Shown here in pieces: positions 61,636 to 64,000 of a stretch of 64,000 nt of DNA; position 1 is the first letter of the stretch; every line of letters starts with the position of its first letter. The translations under genes were made by a program, and so were the position numbers. The notes beneath the pieces are model-generated. The model was given only the letters and a program-made list of their open reading frames with translations. It made no database searches and had not been told where the DNA came from. This DNA is from Streptomyces marinisediminis (GTDB lineage Bacteria; Actinomycetota; Actinomycetes; Streptomycetales; Streptomycetaceae): contig NZ_JAPKFL010000025.1 of assembly GCF_026262575.1 (NCBI RefSeq), positions 19,782 to 83,781 of the forward strand, written 5' to 3'.

Positions 61636-61787
61636 CTGCTCCCCGCGCACACGGGGATGACCCCGCGCCGGTGGCGTCGAGATCGGCCGCCACGGGCTGC
61701 TCCCCGCGCATGCGGGGATGACCCGCGGTGATCCCCGCATCAGGGTCTTCCGCCAGGACCTGCTCCCCGCGCACGCGGGGATGACGT
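61636..61787 (+). CRISPR. Short type I-E-like CRISPR array, three repeats
   Basis: 28-bp repeats start at 61636, 61697 and 61760, each beginning CTGCTCCCCGCGCA and continuing ACGGGGATGACC or GCGGGGATGACC. The internal ccccgc...gcgggg dyad is typical of I-E repeats. Repeat 1 has one substitution (cacacg), repeat 3 loses the last base. Spacers are 33 and 35 bp; the second contains gatccccgcatc, a piece resembling a repeat arm. Orientation relative to I-E consensus and the AT-rich leader on the left agree on plus-strand transcription. No cas gene in the window. Confidence 0.85.
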
Positions 61788-62000
61788 CCAGTCACCCGAC
61801 GGGCTCGACGGGCTGGACTTCACCCCAGGGCGCCTTGACCCGGAAGCCGAGCTGGCCATCCGAGACGCCCGCTGGCAGCTATGGGCCGGTACCTCCATCG
61901 AGCGTCCCGCCTGGTACGCCACCGCCAGCACCAACACCCCCGTCGCCCTACTTAGGGCCGTCACCGAGTGTGTCTCGGATCCAGCTCCGCTGCCCGCTGG
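61786..62000 (+). pseudogene. DUF317-domain remnant
   Basis: The frame starting at 61786 reads through ARWQLWAGTSIERPAWYATASTNTPVALLRAVTECVSDPAPLP, which looks like a DUF317 domain (W-x-a ... S-x-x-TP ... fT-a-l). It has no start codon of its own, abuts the last CRISPR repeat, and loses the domain pattern near 61995, with a continuation (RWRQDTQSYVEGMAQLSPILP) in another frame. So I call it a broken gene. The remaining 61995-62208 shows nothing further. Confidence 0.45.
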
Positions 62001-62208
62001 CGCCAGGACACCCAGAGCTACGTCGAGGGCATGGCCCAGCTCAGCCCCATCCTCCCGCCACGTCTGCCGACCTCGACCCCGCTCGACGTCCAGCGGGCTG
62101 CTTCCCGGCGACCGGCCGCGCTCCCCGCTGCCAGCGTCCCGCGCTGGAGTACCACCGGCCGCCCGGTCCTGCCCGGCCCACGCTGCTGACCTGTACCAGG
62201 AGATCCAC

Positions 62209-62694
62209 ATGTCGATGTACGCTCGGGAGTTCTTCGCCGCTCTGGGTCTCCCTTTCGCCGACTGCGCGGTGGTCGGCACCACCTACTATGCCTCTCCCGC
62301 GCCTGGTGGCCCGCTGCGGCTGCGGATCGATTTCTGCAGGACCGTCCGCGCCGATGAGTACGACGGCCTGCGAGTCGCCACCTACCAAGACCGAGGTGAA
62401 CTCGACGCCGCCGTCCTGCGGTTCGAGGATCACAAGACCTTCGACCACCGCGACGCGGCCCAGGGCCGCACACCCCTGCATGCGGGGTACGGCACGTTCC
62501 AGGAGTTCGGCGACCGCCCTGACTGGGTGCCGTGGGAAGGTGCGCACACCAACGGGCTGCGCGATGCCATCGACCAGTATGTCTCCGTCTGGTTCCCCGG
62601 CTACTGGCCACGGTCCACGCCGGTGCGAACAGCAGCCCGAACTGCTCGCCAGGTCCCGTCTCCGCCGGGCCCCCGAGGCGGCCGATCACGCTGA
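62209..62694 (+). CDS. Hypothetical protein between the CRISPR arrays
   Basis: 161 residues, ATG at 62209 seven bases after AGGAGA. The first 130 residues look folded and soluble: YAREFFAALGLPFADCAVVGTTYYASP, LRLRIDFCRTVRADEYDGLRVATYQDRGELDAAVLRFEDHKTF, and WVPWEGAHTNGLRDAIDQYVSVWFPGYW. The last 25 residues are Arg/Pro-rich. I do not recognise the family. GC at third positions is lower than in the genes to the left, suggesting acquired DNA, like the DUF317 relic before it. Confidence 0.6.
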   Translation: MSMYAREFFAALGLPFADCAVVGTTYYASPAPGGPLRLRIDFCRTVRADEYDGLRVATYQDRGELDAAVLRFEDHKTFDHRDAAQGRTPLHAGYGTFQEFGDRPDWVPWEGAHTNGLRDAIDQYVSVWFPGYWPRSTPVRTAARTARQVPSPPGPRGGRSR

Positions 62695-62821
62695 TCCGCC
62701 TTGCCCTGTCGCTGCGCCCTGCTCCCCGCTCACATCTGAGCTCTGCGCCACCGCCGTGCTCGGGCTACGAGCCGCACCCGCTGACCCCTCTCACTCCATC
62801 GATCAAGGAGCCTCTTCCCTC

Positions 62822-63121
62822 GTGCACGCCCGCATCGTCCGGTCGACCGCCATCGCCGCAGCAGTGACCGGCACACTCGCCTGGGCACCAGCCGCGTCCG
62901 CCCTGCCAGCCGAGCCGACGCCCTCCGCCTCCAGCGCCCCCACCAAGGGCCCCGCGCCCGACGTCGGCAGCGTCGCCATCACCAAGAAGGATCCGGCCGG
63001 GGACGTCCTGCACAGAGCCACATTCCTCCTGCTCGACACCACGGGCCAGGAAGCAGGTACCGGCAAGACCGACGCCCACGGCAAGCTGACCTTCGCCGAC
63101 CTCACGCCGCCAACACCCTGA
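62822..63121 (+). CDS. Truncated secreted SpaA/prealbumin-like protein
   Basis: 99 residues, GTG at 62822 with AAGGAG eleven bases upstream. Signal peptide: RIVRSTAIAAAVTGTLAWAPAASALPAEP. Then VGSVAITKKDPAGDVLHRATFLLLDTTGQEAGTGKTDAHGKLTFADLTP, the first two thirds of a SpaA/Cna-B-like prealbumin fold as found in Streptomyces surface proteins. The domain stops abruptly at PPTP, before the usual GxYxLxE strand, and the CRISPR array begins 27 bp later. No sortase signal remains, so it is probably a truncated gene. Confidence 0.6.
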   Translation: MHARIVRSTAIAAAVTGTLAWAPAASALPAEPTPSASSAPTKGPAPDVGSVAITKKDPAGDVLHRATFLLLDTTGQEAGTGKTDAHGKLTFADLTPPTP

Positions 63122-63147
63122 CCTGGCTATCACGCATGTGTACGCCA

Positions 63148-64000
63148 GGGCCATCCCCGCGGGTGCGGGGCCGACGCTTCATGAGCGAGCACCCGGCCCT
63201 GATGCAGAGGGCCATCCCCGCGGGTGCGGGGCCGACTGGCGCAGGCCGTCGGTCGCATCGAGCACAAGCGGGCCATCCCCGCGGGTGCGGGGCCGACCTC
63301 GTCGCCGATGTGCCGGGCGAGGCGGCCGACGGGCCATCCCCGCGGGTGCGGGGCCGACTGTGTGGGTGTGGTCGGCCGCCGCGGCACCGAGGGGCCATCC
63401 CCGCGGGTGCGGGGCCGACTGGCGGCGCGGCCCCCGGTTGGGGGTGCCCGGCGGGCCATCCCCGCGGGTGCGGGGCCGACGTCCTGGGCCATCTCCTGGT
63501 ACGCCGCCAGCTCGGGCCATCCCCGCGGGTGCGGGGCCGACGAGAGGAAGCTGAAGGGGCGCTTCGCCCCGCGCGGGCCATCCCCGCGGGTGCGGGGCCG
63601 ACGGCGCCATTTCCGAAGACGGCCTGGTCCAAGGGGGGCCATCCCCGCGGGTGCGGGGCCGACGACCGTGACGGCCGTCATGTGAGTAGCGATGGCGGGC
63701 CATCCCCGCGGGTGCGGGGCCGACGGCATCCGCGGGTGCAGCAGGGGCACCGGGCCGGGGCCATCCCCGCGGGTGCGGGGTCGACCATTGCGCGTGTCGT
63801 AGAAGTCGTCGACGAGAGGGGCCATCCCCGCGGGTGCGGGGTCGACATCGAGGGTCTGAAATGCCGTTCGACGTGCAGCGGGCCATCCCCGCGGGTGCGG
63901 GGTCGACTGCGGCCCTTGTGTCCCTCCGGCCGGTGCTGCTCGGGCCATCCCCGCGGGTGCGGGGTCGACACTTCCTGACCTGGTGCTTTAGGCCGGACAG
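63148..64000 (-). CRISPR. Type I-E-like CRISPR array, 14 repeats, possibly continuing past the window
   Basis: 28-bp repeats begin at 63148, 63209, 63270, 63331, 63392, 63453, 63514, 63575, 63636, 63697, 63758, 63819, 63880 and 63942, with 33-bp spacers (34 before the last). On the plus strand each starts GGGCCATCCCCGCGGGTG and ends CGGGGCCGAC; the last four (from 63758) end CGGGGTCGAC. Read on the minus strand the repeat has the I-E order (GTCGGCCCCGCA ... GCGGGGATGG), so the leader should lie to the right, beyond 64000. The 31 bases after the last repeat may be leader or spacer. No cas genes are visible. Confidence 0.93.

Noticed and set aside
63130..63986. Long ORFs on both strands with repeating AIPAGAGPT or RPRTRGDGP motifs
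   Set aside because: These are translations of the CRISPR repeats, not proteins.

Overview
The window is very GC-rich (third codon positions almost always G or C). Its genes start with ATG or GTG behind GGAGG-like sites, and several lack a leader. It carries families typical of Streptomyces: DUF5954, CGNR/ABATE regulators, gamma-butyrolactone-receptor-like TetR proteins, a DasR-type operator and DUF317 remnants. I read it as a chromosomal segment of a Streptomyces or close relative, with the last 2.5 kb decayed and CRISPR-bearing. No tRNA, rRNA, transposase or cas gene was seen.

Layout. 1-1825: the 5' part of a NUDIX hydrolase (minus) and a secreted S37 peptidase. 1917-7623 (minus): a complete ribose operon rbsR-rbsA-rbsC-rbsB-rbsK, with a consensus LacI-family operator upstream of rbsR. 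8297-16321 (plus): eight close-packed genes that I interpret as a hydrazine (N-N bond) natural-product cluster: lysine/ornithine N-monooxygenase, cupin, P450, DAO-type FAD oxidoreductase, CysE-like acyltransferase, methionyl-tRNA-synthetase-like enzyme, an unrecognised protein and a second cupin. The cupin and MetRS-like parts, fused in characterised hydrazine synthetases, are separate here.

16499-24104: CGNR regulator and divergent YjeH-type amino-acid exporter, an Lrp regulator, an orphan LuxR-type regulator without a phosphorylatable Asp, RecD2 helicase and citrate synthase. 24130-32890: a CRP-like palindrome, copper chaperone with CsoR-like operator, a small HTH protein, a GcvH paralogue without the lipoyl lysine, FUSC transporter, a propeller-like protein, NhaA and a PucR regulator. 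33281-41151: NfeD-like protein, flotillin and a 1699-residue AAA ATPase, a three-gene set of unknown function.

41307-51193: two secreted wall hydrolases (PGRP amidase, GH25 lysozyme) with a DasR-like site upstream; the Mg2+ transporter mgtE behind a proline- and cysteine-rich upstream ORF; a metallophosphoesterase, a LuxR regulator, a DUF5954 protein, and a GlxA/AraC regulator divergent from an MFS transporter. 51665-54955: a frameshifted I36 inhibitor gene, dhaK-dhaL without dhaM, and a HAD phosphatase. 55486-61056: two TetR regulators flanking a heteromeric ABC exporter, with a strong palindrome upstream of the exporter.

61501-64000: an AT-rich leader and three-repeat type I-E-like CRISPR array on the plus strand, a DUF317 remnant, a small unknown gene, a truncated SpaA-like secreted protein, and a second array of 14 repeats in the opposite orientation that reaches the window edge. 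All functions are inferred from reading sequence motifs; no database search was run.
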